From positions 1,984,001 to 2,048,000 of the forward strand of contig NC_026658.2 of assembly GCF_000004075.3 (NCBI RefSeq): DNA of 64,000 bases, read 5' to 3'. The position numbers and the translations under genes are program-made. The notes under the pieces are model-generated. The model had not been told where the DNA came from. It did no database searches and saw only the letters and a program-made list of their open reading frames with translations. Shown here piece after piece: positions 14,695 to 25,121 of this stretch. Numbering within the stretch: the stretch's first letter is position 1; each line of letters opens with the position of its first letter. The DNA comes from Cucumis sativus (Eukaryota; Streptophyta; Magnoliopsida; Cucurbitales; Cucurbitaceae).

Positions 14695-16066
14695 ATGACC
14701 ATGATGAAATTTCTTATTGTTTTAGTTGTTTTGATTGCTTTCACCACTCACCTATGTGAGAGCTTTGAGTTGGAAAGAAAAGATTTTGAATCCGAAAAAA
14801 GTCTAATGCAACTCTACAAGAGATGGAGTAGCCACCATAGAATCTCAAGGAATGCACATGAAATGCACAAACGTTTCAAGATCTTTCAAGATAATGCAAA
14901 ACATGTGTTTAGAGTGAACCACATGGGAAAATCATTAAAATTGCGGCTTAACCAATTTGCTGATTTGTCTGATGATGAGTTTAGTATGATGTACGGTTCC
15001 AACATTACTCACTACAACGGCTTACATGCCAATCGTGTTGGTGAATTTATGTATGAACGAGCAATGAATATCCCATCTTCAATTGATTGGAGGCAAAAAG
15101 GAGCTGTGAATGCCATAAAAAATCAAGGCCATTGTGGTAATTAATTTAATTTCATTTATGATCTTTCTAAAGCCTAATGCCTTCTAGCTAATAGTTACTA
15201 ATGCAATTATGTGTAATTTCATTTATGATCTTTCTAAAGCCTAATGCCTTCTAGCTAATAGTTACTAATGCAATTATGTGTTATGTGTTCGACAGGAAGT
15301 TGTTGGGCGTTTGCAGCTGTGGCTGCCGTGGAATCTATTCACCAAATAAAAACAAATGAATTAGTATCTCTATCAGAGCAAGAAGTGGTGGATTGTGACT
15401 ATAAAGTCGGTGGTTGTCGTGGAGGAAATTATAACTCTGCATTTGAGTTCATAATGCAAAATGGTGGAATCACAATTGAGGAAAACTATCCATATTTTGC
15501 AGGAAATGGATATTGTCGTAGACGAGGAGTGAGTATAATTCTAATTGAGCTATCTAAATTTGTTATATGAGTGCATTATTCATTATTGATCATAATATAA
15601 TTATGTGTATTGTGTTTGATATTTCATTAATAGCCTAACAATGAGAGAGTAACAATTGATGGATATGAGCGCGTACCTCGTATGCTTTGATGAAAGCAGT
15701 GGCACACCAACCGGTAGCAGTGTCGGTAGCTTCAAGTGGGAGTGATTTTAGATTTTACGGGGAGGCAAGTGTAGTTAATTTTGTTGTTGTTAATTATAAT
15801 TTGGTGCAACATATATAATTAAAAGAAAAAATGATAATTATTTGCAGGGAATGCTTAGAGAAGATAGCTTTTGCGGATATAGAATTGACCACACGGTAGT
15901 GGTAGTTGGGTATGGAAGTGATGAAGAGGGAGATTATTGGATAATAAGAAACCAATATGGAACTCAATGGGGAATGAATGGTTACATGAAGATGCAACGA
16001 GGAACACGAAACCCACAAGGTGTATGTGGAATGGCTATGCAACCTTCCTTTCCCGTCAAGTATTGA
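14695..16066 (+). pseudogene. Papain-like cysteine protease CP1 (frameshifted)
   Basis: Papain family (C1A) preproprotease with four exons: 14695-15136, 15296-15528, 15634-15764, 15848-16066. The product has a signal peptide, an I29 prodomain with a full ERFNIN pattern (E-x3-R-x3-F-x2-N-x3-V-x3-N in [21 protein letters not shown], split [10 protein letters not shown] / [11 protein letters not shown]) and NQFADLS, a maturation site before IPSSIDWR, catalytic Cys in GSCWAFA, His in [10 protein letters not shown] and Asn in RNQYGTQWG. Exon 3 is 131 bases rather than 141: ten bases are missing after CCTCG at about 15681, where the other copies read RNNEYALMK or QNNEYALMK. This shifts the frame and stops translation before the His and Asn. 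The start is the first ATG in a good context (CCACC before ATG). Otherwise very close to CP3. Confidence 0.85.
15148..15281 (+). repeat. 67-bp tandem duplication in CP1 intron 1
   Basis: Two identical 67-base units at 15148-15214 and 15215-15281, wholly inside intron 1. CP2 and CP4 carry different tandem duplications in the same intron; CP3 has no full one. Confidence 0.9.
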
Positions 16067-17648
16067 TTGGATTTCCTCTTTTTTATTTTAGAACGGGTAG
16101 CTAGCTAGCTAAGCTAGGGATAGGGTTTTATTCGTTTGCTATTTTTTATTTTTGAAAATAATGTAGCAGAAAGTACATTATTCTGCTTTTGCTTTCAATT
16201 TCCTTCGGTTGTAGCAATTCCAACATAAATAAATAATTAGTTTCACTCATAATTGTTCTCTAATTTTTCTTATGATTTACTATAAAATAATTAACATTAT
16301 AACACTTACTCAATCCGTTAACTACAAATCACTCATAAACATGTTAACTCACTCATCAAGATTTATAAGGTGATCGAACTACAAATCACTCACTCATATG
16401 GATGAACTACAATCTTTTTAAAAAAATCAAAATTGATATAGATATATATTTGTTGCTAAATTTTAAAACATTAATTAATTCTTAAAATATGTGTTAAGAA
16501 TTAAATCTTAACAAATATTCAAATCAAGAAAAAAATTACATGTATAAATATTTTAGTTGCTAATGGCCAAAAATAAAATTTTAAAAGAATAAAATTTTAG
16601 ATTCTATATTTTTTTAAAAAACATTTTCAAAGTTTTATTATTTACCTTTGTAATAATAATAATAATAATAATATAGTTTACATCGTAATAGACTACGTTA
16701 TCAAAAATAAAAGAAAAAAGAAAAATTGAAGTATTCAAATGCTTCTATTGAAAAAGATGGTGAAAACTAATATTAGGAGACAAATTGTTAAAATTATGCT
16801 TTCAAATAGGGTTTTGATTTAATTTGGCTTAATCTAATCATTGGTTTCCATCATTTGAATGTCTAACAAAAACAATTTTCTAATTTTAAAAATATATACC
16901 ACAAAAATTATAGACTCAAAATGCAATCAAGAATGGATCGTACTAACATGCAAATTGAATATTCTTCTTTCACATAATTCTCACAAATAACTTTCGCCAT
17001 TGTCATCAGCCCACGAAGACTAGGTATGATTTTTTTTTTTTTTTTTTGGTTTTAGCTTTCTGCCTTTGTAACCATTTTATTTTATCTGTAAATTCTGGTA
17101 AGATCCACTTCTAAAATTAATAAGAAAAAGTAAAATATCAGTATTGATGATATCAACACCTGACTATGATTACCATTGTTGGGGGAGGTGCATGCATAAA
17201 CATCTCACTTCCACCCACATGTCAAAGATGCATTATATATTTGGAGTGAATTTGAATGTTATTGTTGCAAAAATCAATATATTTGTGTACATTTGTTTTC
17301 TCCAAATTAGTTATTTTTATCCTTCAAAAAATTAATTATTCTTTTTTCTAAGATGAAGTTCTACAAAAGTAATTAGCAAATCCTAACATTTTGTTGAAAC
17401 GTTAACAAAATTTTAATAAAATGAACCAAATTAAGTATGTTTAATAAAGTTTAGTGGTTAAAATTGACATTTTTAAAAGTATAAACACCAAAATAGAATA
17501 ATATTTCATTAATTCTATGAATCAAATTATGATTTAAATAGAAAGTAACTATTATCATTACTTACATATAATTTTTTAGAATTGGAAACTAGAGAGTTAA
17601 TGAGAACAATCAAAACGGTACATAAAAATTATAAGGTTTTAATTTGAC
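16067..17648. repeat. Intercassette spacer between CP1 and MYB A
   Basis: 3' flanks of the convergent protease and MYB genes. Just after the protease stop is a 'gctagctagctaagctag' stretch present in most copies. An (aat)n microsatellite lies at about 16651-16673 and a poly-T run near 17031-17049. Homologous spacers occur at 22778-24140 and, inverted, at 51.1-52.66 kb and 57.26-58.2 kb. No gene seen. Confidence 0.7.
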
Positions 17649-18797
17649 TCATTGATCCTTGTTGTTGAGACGCTTCATGTGTTGCGCTATACGTGCTTCC
17701 GCTAAAGCAAAAAATTCAGGCTCGGCAGTGGTGATATCATGAATACTTGTTCTCTTATGCTTTGGTGAGGTCTGACGAAGAAAATACTTTTGTGCATGAC
17801 TAGCCACTTGTGTGTGTGTTTTTGTAATCACCACGTAGTTTGCAATTTTTTTCCATGCACCTTGGCCTAAAAGTTGCATCCCCGCTAGAAATAATCTGCA
17901 ATAATATGTATGTATCAGTAAATAACTTAGATGAGTTGCATATATTATATTTGTATTGTTGTATACGTACTTGTGCTCCCTTATGCTCCAATTTGTGGAG
18001 TTGTTTCTTATCTTCAATGAGTTTTGCGACAATAGCGGTTGTGGCGGTAATGATGACGATGGCAACAAATTTGTCGTTGACAAAGATATTGTTGGAACAT
18101 GTGGTCTAATCATTTGGGTAGGGATGTCAGAAAGCAAACCAGTATAACTAGTGGAGTCAGCAAATTGACCATTATTATGAGTCATTGAAAAAGTGGAAGG
18201 AGAGCAAAAATGTGATGTTTGAGGATCATGAAAGAGAGAAGGATTATTCAAATTGGAGTCAAAAGAACAACCGTTTTCAAATGTCATGGTTGTTTTAGTG
18301 GAGTTGGAATTGACGACGTCAGAGAGAAAACCATTGTTATATCTAATAGAATCATTAGATGAGTTATGGGTTGTTGAAAGAGTAGAAGGAGAACAAAGAA
18401 AAGCATCACCCATGTTGTTGTAGTTATTGTTGGGATCATTAAATTGAGTATAAGCAGGATGGTAAAATTGTGGAGTTTCAAAATTATCATTGAGAACATT
18501 AAATTGAGGGAAAGAAGGGTAATATTGTGTAGTTTCAAAGTTACCGTTGGGATTTGTTAATGATAAACTATGATTCACCCTTCTCAAACTAGTCTCTTCC
18601 ATCGTTGGTAGTTGCTCCGACCCTACATTATTTATCCAATTACATGAAGAAAACTCCAACCCCAATGACATCTCATGATTATCATCTATACTCGGGCTCA
18701 ATGCAACTGAATTTTGATCAAAATTATATGGACTGGTCGGAGTATGAAGAGAAGAACCAGAAGAATGAGGAAAAGACACATTCTTATTTTCTGCCAT
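17649..18797 (-). CDS. MYB-related transcription factor A (SHAQKYF class)
   Basis: Single-repeat MYB-like nuclear DNA-binding protein. Exon 1 is 18797-17971 and exon 2 is 17895-17649, giving 357 residues. The N-terminal about 265 residues are low-complexity, rich in Asn, Ser and Thr, with repeated FETTQYYPSF / FETPQFYHPA units. The one MYB repeat lies at about 268-318: tryptophan in NWSIREH, a second in GQGAWKKIANYV, then TQVASHAQKYF, the hallmark of this class. The start is the ATG at 18797; the frame extends upstream only through a GTG. The single intron (75 bases) cuts the repeat after EHK and is itself free of stops in frame. It is transcribed away from the dead farnesyltransferase exon, as its twin at 49947-51089 is from the intact gene. 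Confidence 0.87.
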   Translation of the reverse strand: MAENKNVSFPHSSGSSLHTPTSPYNFDQNSVALSPSIDDNHEMSLGLEFSSCNWINNVGSEQLPTMEETSLRRVNHSLSLTNPNGNFETTQYYPSFPQFNVLNDNFETPQFYHPAYTQFNDPNNNYNNMGDAFLCSPSTLSTTHNSSNDSIRYNNGFLSDVVNSNSTKTTMTFENGCSFDSNLNNPSLFHDPQTSHFCSPSTFSMTHNNGQFADSTSYTGLLSDIPTQMIRPHVPTISLSTTNLLPSSSLPPQPLLSQNSLKIRNNSTNWSIREHKYVYNNTNIIYATHLSYLLIHTYYCRLFLAGMQLLGQGAWKKIANYVVITKTHTQVASHAQKYFLRQTSPKHKRTSIHDITTAEPEFFALAEARIAQHMKRLNNKDQ

Positions 18798-19341
18798 TAT
18801 CAAAACACCTCTCGAATATGATTGAATGATCTTTTTTTTTTTTAAATTCAAATGGTATGACACGAAAGGGCATTTATAAGGAATTACAAAACCAATATTA
18901 TGTTGGAAAGGTTTCCAAATCGTTGGAGAAGTAGGAGTTGAAGTGATGAAACTAACTTGTGGTGGTAAATTTTATAATATCCTTTTCCAGTTCCTAATAG
19001 TATATATACTTTCAAAATGTGATTAATTAATATAAACGACTTTTATGTATAAGTGTATATAAGCATATAGTTTTAATTAGGATATATAAGTGATAGGTTA
19101 ACTATATACATTTAGTTGTATTTGTTTAGTGTATATAGAGAAGTAGAAGAATCATTAATCGTTTCTTTGTACTGTATGCTGTGTAGTCTCGGAGGATTGA
19201 ACTACAATGGAAAGTGGAAGCACAATCAGAATCTTACTCATGGAACTCTTCACGATCCCTAATTACCTTTCACTCAATCTCTGATTCTTCATCTTTCCTC
19301 ATCTTTTCTGGTTCCGATTGCCTATTTTCCCAGCAATATCC
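18798..19341. promoter_or_regulatory. Duplicated divergent promoter, left copy
   Basis: 544 bases between the MYB A start (minus) and the dead farnesyltransferase ATG (plus). It matches 49387-49946 in reverse. A TATAAA on the minus strand at 18873-18878 suits MYB A. The farnesyltransferase side is a probable 5' UTR (about 19190-19341). Since the right-hand homologue serves two intact genes, this is likely a copied bidirectional promoter. Confidence 0.65.
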
Positions 19342-19564
19342 ATGGATTTCGATGGCACTTTACCCATCAGCGAGCGACGAGAGTAGTACGACGTAACTCC
19401 GCTTCCGCAAGACGATGGTCCCAATCCGATTGTGGCGATTGCCTAAACAAGACTTCTCTGAGCTCATGGGTTACTTCCGAGCTGTTTATCGAGCAGATGA
19501 TCATCCTCCTCGTTCTCTCCACCTCACTGCTGAAGCCATTGCTATGAATCCTGGCAATTACACT
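19342..19564 (+). pseudogene. Farnesyltransferase alpha exon 1 copy
   Basis: Matches exon 1 of the intact gene (49386-49162). It begins [14 protein letters not shown], then stops where the intact copy reads [12 protein letters not shown], and it also lacks bases within the AIAYKEDF segment, where a stop now sits. The exon end before GTAATTTCT is kept, but no later exons follow; after about 19590 the sequence differs from intron 1 of the intact gene. A fragment carried along with the promoter and MYB A. Confidence 0.9.
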
Positions 19565-21299
19565 GTAATTTCTTCTTCCTTGAATGCATGAAAAAGCCTA
19601 CATCATTCTTACTCATAATGGAAGCTTGTCTATATGTACTAGTCATAATTACCTGCAGTGGCTGGCTTGGCATTTTTAATTTTTAGTATTTGCTCCCTTT
19701 TGGTCTGCATGCAGCATCGAGAAAGGCGTCAATTTTTAAATTCCATCTCAAATTCATAGGGAAAAAGAAGACTAAAAAAAAGATTGAAGCATTATAAGAA
19801 TCAAGAAGAAACCCATCATACCCTTGAAGGATTCTGGCAGCATGAAACACAATATTCATATGAATTGCAACATTGTAAAACAAGATTGCAGCCACTGCAA
19901 AGTGTAAACAGAAAATAAACAATAAGCTCGAAAGAGCCCTTACACTCATCATGAGCCATTGAAGATTTACTTTGGAAAAAAAAAACTCATTGACAAGGAA
20001 ATTTCTCCCCTTTTCCATGACAACAACGAGACGGTGGATCAACAGACAAAGCATCACACACATATAACCTGGAAATGAGAGCAAAATAATTATACTGAAT
20101 GAAAAAAGTATACATTAGGCTTTGAGAGAATTTCTATTTCGAACAAAAATATGAACGTAACAAGTTATAGGACTTCCCAGAATATTTAATATTTTATAGA
20201 ATACTATAGAGATATCGATACAATACAATAATAAGTAGAAAACATAAGTATTGTCATAGCCAGCAGATCGAGGTCATAGTTGAAAATTAAAATCATAGAT
20301 GAAATATCTAAATTGAAGTACAAGAAATAAATAATGCTTTATTACCGTGGAGGGTGACCAACAAAAGTATAGCAAATAGGTAGGCAATGCAACATGATTG
20401 ACTACCCAAGATTAACCTTTCACAACAATTAAATCAATTGATATCATTTTAAAAACAAATAGAAAAGAGAAAATTTATATTCTATTTTAATATCTCAAAA
20501 CTTTTAAAATATAATCTTTTTAAAAATAGTTTCACTCTTACCATTTTTAGTTATACTATTGATTTATTTTCATAGTCAACTTTGTATATAAATAATAACC
20601 CGTCTTTTAAAAATAAAATTAAAGTAATATAAAAGGTTATTTTTAAAAAATTGAAAAAGTTAGAATTATAAATCTATAAATAATAATTAAAAAAATAATG
20701 TTAATATTTTCGTAACTAAGATCATACAAATGGTAAAACTATACAAATAATGCAAACTACTAAAACCACTCCATCCTATACTCAGTGAGTTACTAACAAA
20801 CAAATAGTTTTTTTTTTTTCACTTTAAACCTTTTTTCATTTTTATTTTCCCTTTAAAAAAAAACTAAGTCACTTCTTCTAAACAATAAATTCTAACTTTT
20901 ATTTTTCTTTTGTTATAAATCTAAAATTTATCAACAATAAAATCTAACTTTTTTTTTCTTATAAATCTAAAATTTATATAGTTAAGATGATTGGATATGA
21001 CCGTAGATTGGAGAATATAAAACTGATAATCATAACAATTATAATTGGAATGAGAATATAAAACATTGATTATTCTACTATATATATATATATAACTAAT
21101 TGTTTTTTAAAATATTTTTGACTATGATAATTGTTTAGAAAGGTCCTATTAATTTTTTTTAATAAAAAGTAAAATAATAACGGTTCAACAATTGAAACTA
21201 ATGAATAAATCTTAACTAAGTATCCTATAATCAAGAAAAAATTCTATAACCACACCCATTTTAAGGAGAAGAAGGTGATTATACGGTTGAGTAGAGGCC
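19565..21299. repeat. Segment X and CP2 upstream flank
   Basis: About 19595-19740 (segment X) matches 55570-55730 in reverse; both lie downstream of dead farnesyltransferase exons but X was not seen in the intact gene's intron 1. The open frame at 19683-20084 (minus) is hydrophobic with no recognisable family and is not called. From about 20400 the sequence is the conserved flank upstream of the proteases. Confidence 0.65.
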
Positions 21300-21307
21300 T
21301 ATATAAG
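21300..21307 (+). promoter_or_regulatory. TATA box of CP2
   Basis: TATATAAG 58 bases upstream of the ATG at 21365, at the same place as in the other three copies. Confidence 0.75.
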
Positions 21308-21364
21308 TTGCCTTAAACTTGCTTTTGGAACGATAAATTCATCCATTATTCAAATCTCCTCACC

Positions 21365-22777
21365 ATGACCATGATGAAATTTCTTATCGTTTTTGTTGTT
21401 TTGATTGCTTTCACCTCTCACCTATGTGAGAGCTTTGAGTTAGAAAGGAAAGATTTTGAATCCGAAAAAAGTCTCATGCAACTCTACAAGAGATGGAGTA
21501 GCCACCATAGAATCTCAAGGAATGCACATGAGATGCACAAACGTTTCAAGATCTTTCAAGATAATGCAAAACATGTGTTTAGAGTGAACCACATGGGAAA
21601 ATCATTGAAATTGCGGCTTAACCAATTTGCTGATTTGTCTGATGATGAGTTTAGTATGATGTATGGTTCCAACATTACTCACTACGACAACTTACATGCC
21701 AAGGCTGGTGGTGGTGGTCGTGTTGGTGGATTTATGTATGAACGAGCAAGGTATATTCCATCTTCAATCGACTGGAGGGAAAAAGGAGCTGTGAATGCCA
21801 TAAAAAATCAAGGCCTCTGTGGTAATTAATTTAATTTCATTTATAATCTTTCTAAGCCTAATGCCTTCTAACTAATAATTAACTAATAATTATGTGTTAT
21901 TATGTGTTGTTCGACAAATCTTTCTAAGCCTAATGCCTTCTAACTAATAATTAACTAATAATTATGTGTTATTATGTGTTGTTCGACAGGGAGTTGTTGG
22001 GCGTTTGCAGCTGTGGCTGCCGTGGAATCTATTCACCAAATAAAAACAAATGAGTTAGTATCTCTATCAGAGCAAGAAGTGGTGGATTGTGATTATAAAG
22101 TTGGTGGCTGTCGTGGAGGAGATTATAACTCTGCATTTGAGTTCATAATGCAAAATGGTGGAATCACAATTGAGGAAAACTATCCGTATTTTGCAGGAAA
22201 CGGATATTGTCGTAGACGAGGAGTGAGTTTAAACCAATATAATTCTAATTAAACTATCTAAATTTATCATATGAGTGCATTATTGATTATAATATAATTA
22301 TGTGTATTGTGTTTGACATTTCACTAATAGCCTAACAATGAGAGAGTAACAATTGATGGATATGAGCGCGTACCTCGAAACAACGAGTATGCTTTGATGA
22401 AAGCAGTGGCACACCAACCGGTAGCGGTGGCTGTAGCGTCAAGTGGAAGTGATTTTAGATTTTACGGGGAGGCAAGTGTAGTTAATTTTGTTGTTGTTAG
22501 TTATAATTTGGTGCAACATATATAATTAATTAAAAGAAAAAATGATGATTATTTGCAGGGAATGCTTAGAGAAGGTAGCTTTTGCGGATATAGAATTGAC
22601 CACACGGTAGTGGTAGTTGGGTATGGAAGTGATGAAGAGGGAGATTATTGGATAATAAGAAACCAATATGGAACTCAATGGGGAATGAATGGTTATATGA
22701 AGATGCAACGAGGAACACGAAACCCACAAGGTGTATGTGGAATGGCAATGCAACCTTCCTTTCCCGTCAAGTATTGA
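21365..22777 (+). CDS. Papain-like cysteine protease CP2 (intact)
   Basis: Exons 21365-21821, 21990-22222, 22331-22471, 22559-22777 give 349 residues, the usual length for a plant C1A preproprotease. Signal peptide about 1-20, I29 prodomain with ERFNIN and NQFADLS, then mature enzyme from about [11 protein letters not shown]. Catalytic Gln and Cys in NQGLCGSCWAFA, His in [10 protein letters not shown], Asn in RNQYGTQWG. The usual N-S-W after the catalytic Asn region reads N-Q-Y. Exon 3 ends with a GC donor (gag, then gcaagt). A four-glycine run ([13 protein letters not shown]) near the end of the prodomain sets it apart from CP1 and CP3; CP4 has a shorter form. There is no C-terminal KDEL or granulin domain, so it probably goes to the vacuole or outside the cell. 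Its MYB partner is missing downstream. Confidence 0.9.
21845..21988 (+). repeat. 72-bp tandem duplication in CP2 intron 1
   Basis: Units 21845-21916 and 21917-21988. Each unit runs almost up to the acceptor, so most of the pyrimidine/acceptor region is doubled, but only the second copy is followed by the AG used at 21989. Confidence 0.88.
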
Positions 22778-25121
22778 TTTTCTCTTTTTTATTTTAGAAC
22801 GGGTAGCTAGCTAGCTAAGCTAGGGATAGAATAATTATTCGTTTGTTATTTTTTATTTTTGAAAATAATGCAGCAGAAAGTACATTTGGTACATTTCATT
22901 CTGCGTTTGCTTTTAATTTCTTTCGGTTGTAGCAATTCCAATATAAATAAATAATTAGTTTCTCTCATAGTTGTATTCTAATTTTTCTTATGATTTACTG
23001 TGAAATAATTAGGAAATATAAAAAGAAAAAAATGTCTAGTGTGATCGAAAACTTTAAACTTACAATAATTTTGAAAGATTACAATAATTTTGGAAGATTT
23101 CAACCTTACGCTTATAAATATTTTAAGTATTTTAGTTGCTAATACTATTTTAGATTCTATATTTTTTTTTGTGTAAACATTTTCAAAGTTTTACTCCATT
23201 ATAATAATTATAATAATAATAGTTTATATCATAATAAAAGTTAGGAAAAAAAAATTGAAATATTCAAATAGGGTTTTAGTTTGAAAATGGTGATTTAATT
23301 TGGCTATTCAAATGCATTTGAATGTCTAACCCAAAACGATTTTCTAATTTCACCTTGAATTTTGAAAATAATCCTAAAAATATATACCACAAGAATTATA
23401 GACTAGAAATGCAAATCAAGAATTAATCAACATATTAATATGCGAATTGAATATTCTTCTTTCACATAATTCTCACATAACTTCCGCTAACTTCTGCCAT
23501 TGTCATTAGCCCACAAAGACTAAGTATGAAATTTGTTTTGTTTTAGCTTTCTATTTATCCTTGTAACCATTTTATTTTAATTCATGATATCAACACATAG
23601 CTATGATCACCATTGTTGGTGGAGGTGCATGCATAAACATCTCACTTAAGATACAAGCAATAAGTTGTTTTAGTATTTTTTTTTATAGACCCGTTTAATA
23701 ACACCATTGCATTATATAATTTCGCAAGTGAATTTGAATGTTATTGTTGCTAATCATTATACTTGCGTACATTTATTTTTTTCAAATTAGTTATATTTAT
23801 CCTTTAAAAAAGTAATTATTTTTTGTTTTCTAAAATGAAGTTCCACAAAATATAAATTTGTTTAATTTTAACATAAGGTAGATTGGACAACGAAATTAAA
23901 TTGAAATGTTTGATATTTTTAAAAAAAATTATATTTTAAATGATTAGAATATAATAGTCATGTGCATGAATTTATTAACTTAAATCGCATTCGTCCAAAA
24001 ATAATTACCAAAATCCTAACAAAATTTTAATAACATGAATCAAATTAAGTATGTTTAAGAAAGAGGTTAAAATGGACCTTTTTAAAAGTATAACCACCAA
24101 AATAGAATAATATTCTATTTGTAAGAATCAAACTATGATTTAAGGCATTTTTTTCCTTCTAATTATAATAATACTATTTTAGTATCAAAACTTCTGTCTT
24201 GGGATTACTTTATCTTATATTTCTTAATATATTCATTTTGGTTTCTTTTCTCATTACTTCTAAAATATTTATTTTGACGTTTCTACTTTTTCATATCTTA
24301 ATTTTTCTTTAAGAAACCACAATAATGATTTCATGTAGATTGAATCTATAAAAGAATTGGATGGATAATAATAAAACGTAAGAGGTGACGTAGGGGTCCA
24401 ACGACTAAGAGACATGGGCACACCACCAAGACCAAGATGATCATAATGCCAACCTTTCTCCTTTTTAACCCTTTGACTTGGTCAATACCCATGAAATATT
24501 TAGCATTGTGGTTCTACGTATTCCTTTCCTTCATTATTAAACGCATTATTAGATAGTTAGTTAAATTAACACTTATTTTATTTTCAAAACATCACATATT
24601 ATTCATATTTAGATTTTTTTTTCTTATGACAATTTGAGAAGCTTTTTTATTTAAAAAAATATTTATCACAAAGTGAAAAGATAAAGTATTTATATTCTCA
24701 ACACACATTTCAAATTTCTAATTTCCATTCTTCTCTCGACTTATTTCCTCTTAAAACTCTCTTGTCAATGGTTCATGATTGTTAGCAACTTTCAATTTTC
24801 TCTTATTTTCATTTTGTTCTTTGTTGAGTTAAAGTTAGGTAAAAGTACTTCCAAAAGTTAAATATAAAATAATATATAGACATCCAAATCCCCAAAAATT
24901 CAAATTGAATAATATGTTACACACAATCTCAACAATTTGAATAATGCAGTCATATGCTAAATTCAATATACAAAAAGAAGGTTTTCAACAAATTCAATAA
25001 TTCAAACTATACAGAACAAAAAACGCAAGAGGTGACGCACTAGCTAACCCCAAGCTGCCTTTACTATAAATTAAACCACACAAAATCATATCATATCATA
25101 TTCCCAACTCATAAAATCAAT
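22778..25121. repeat. CP2 downstream flank, MYB-flank remnant, reductase promoter
   Basis: 22778 to about 24140 matches the spacer after CP1, including sequence that lies just past the MYB A stop, yet the MYB gene is absent. This marks a break in the second cassette. The rest (24.15-25.1 kb) is AT-rich upstream DNA of the intact reductase. Confidence 0.65.

Larger units (their letters stand above)
13680..24140 (+). repeat. Left arm of inverted cassette duplication
   Basis: Order: CP1 (+), MYB A (-), dead FTA exon 1 (+), segment X, CP2 (+), MYB 3' flank. Reverse-complementing the right arm (about 49080-60540) gives CP4, dead MYB, dead FTA exon, X, CP3, MYB B, FTA. Gene order, orientation, introns and flanks correspond. 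Limits are approximate and by eye. Confidence 0.8.

Noticed and set aside
15794-16042. Minus-strand frames over protease exon 4 (also 22526-22753, 52686-52934, 58243-58464)
   Set aside because: Antisense shadows of a conserved exon; they recur only because the exon does.
18284-18538. Alternative-frame Leu/Ile-rich frame in MYB exon 1 (also 50200-50454)
   Set aside because: Shadow of the Asn/Thr-rich MYB frame.
18798-18863. Longer N-terminus of MYB A
   Set aside because: It would start at GTG in the 5' leader; the twin MYB B starts at the matching ATG.
19683-20084. Minus-strand frame of 133 codons
   Set aside because: Hydrophobic, overlaps segment X, whose inverted copy does not keep the frame; not called.
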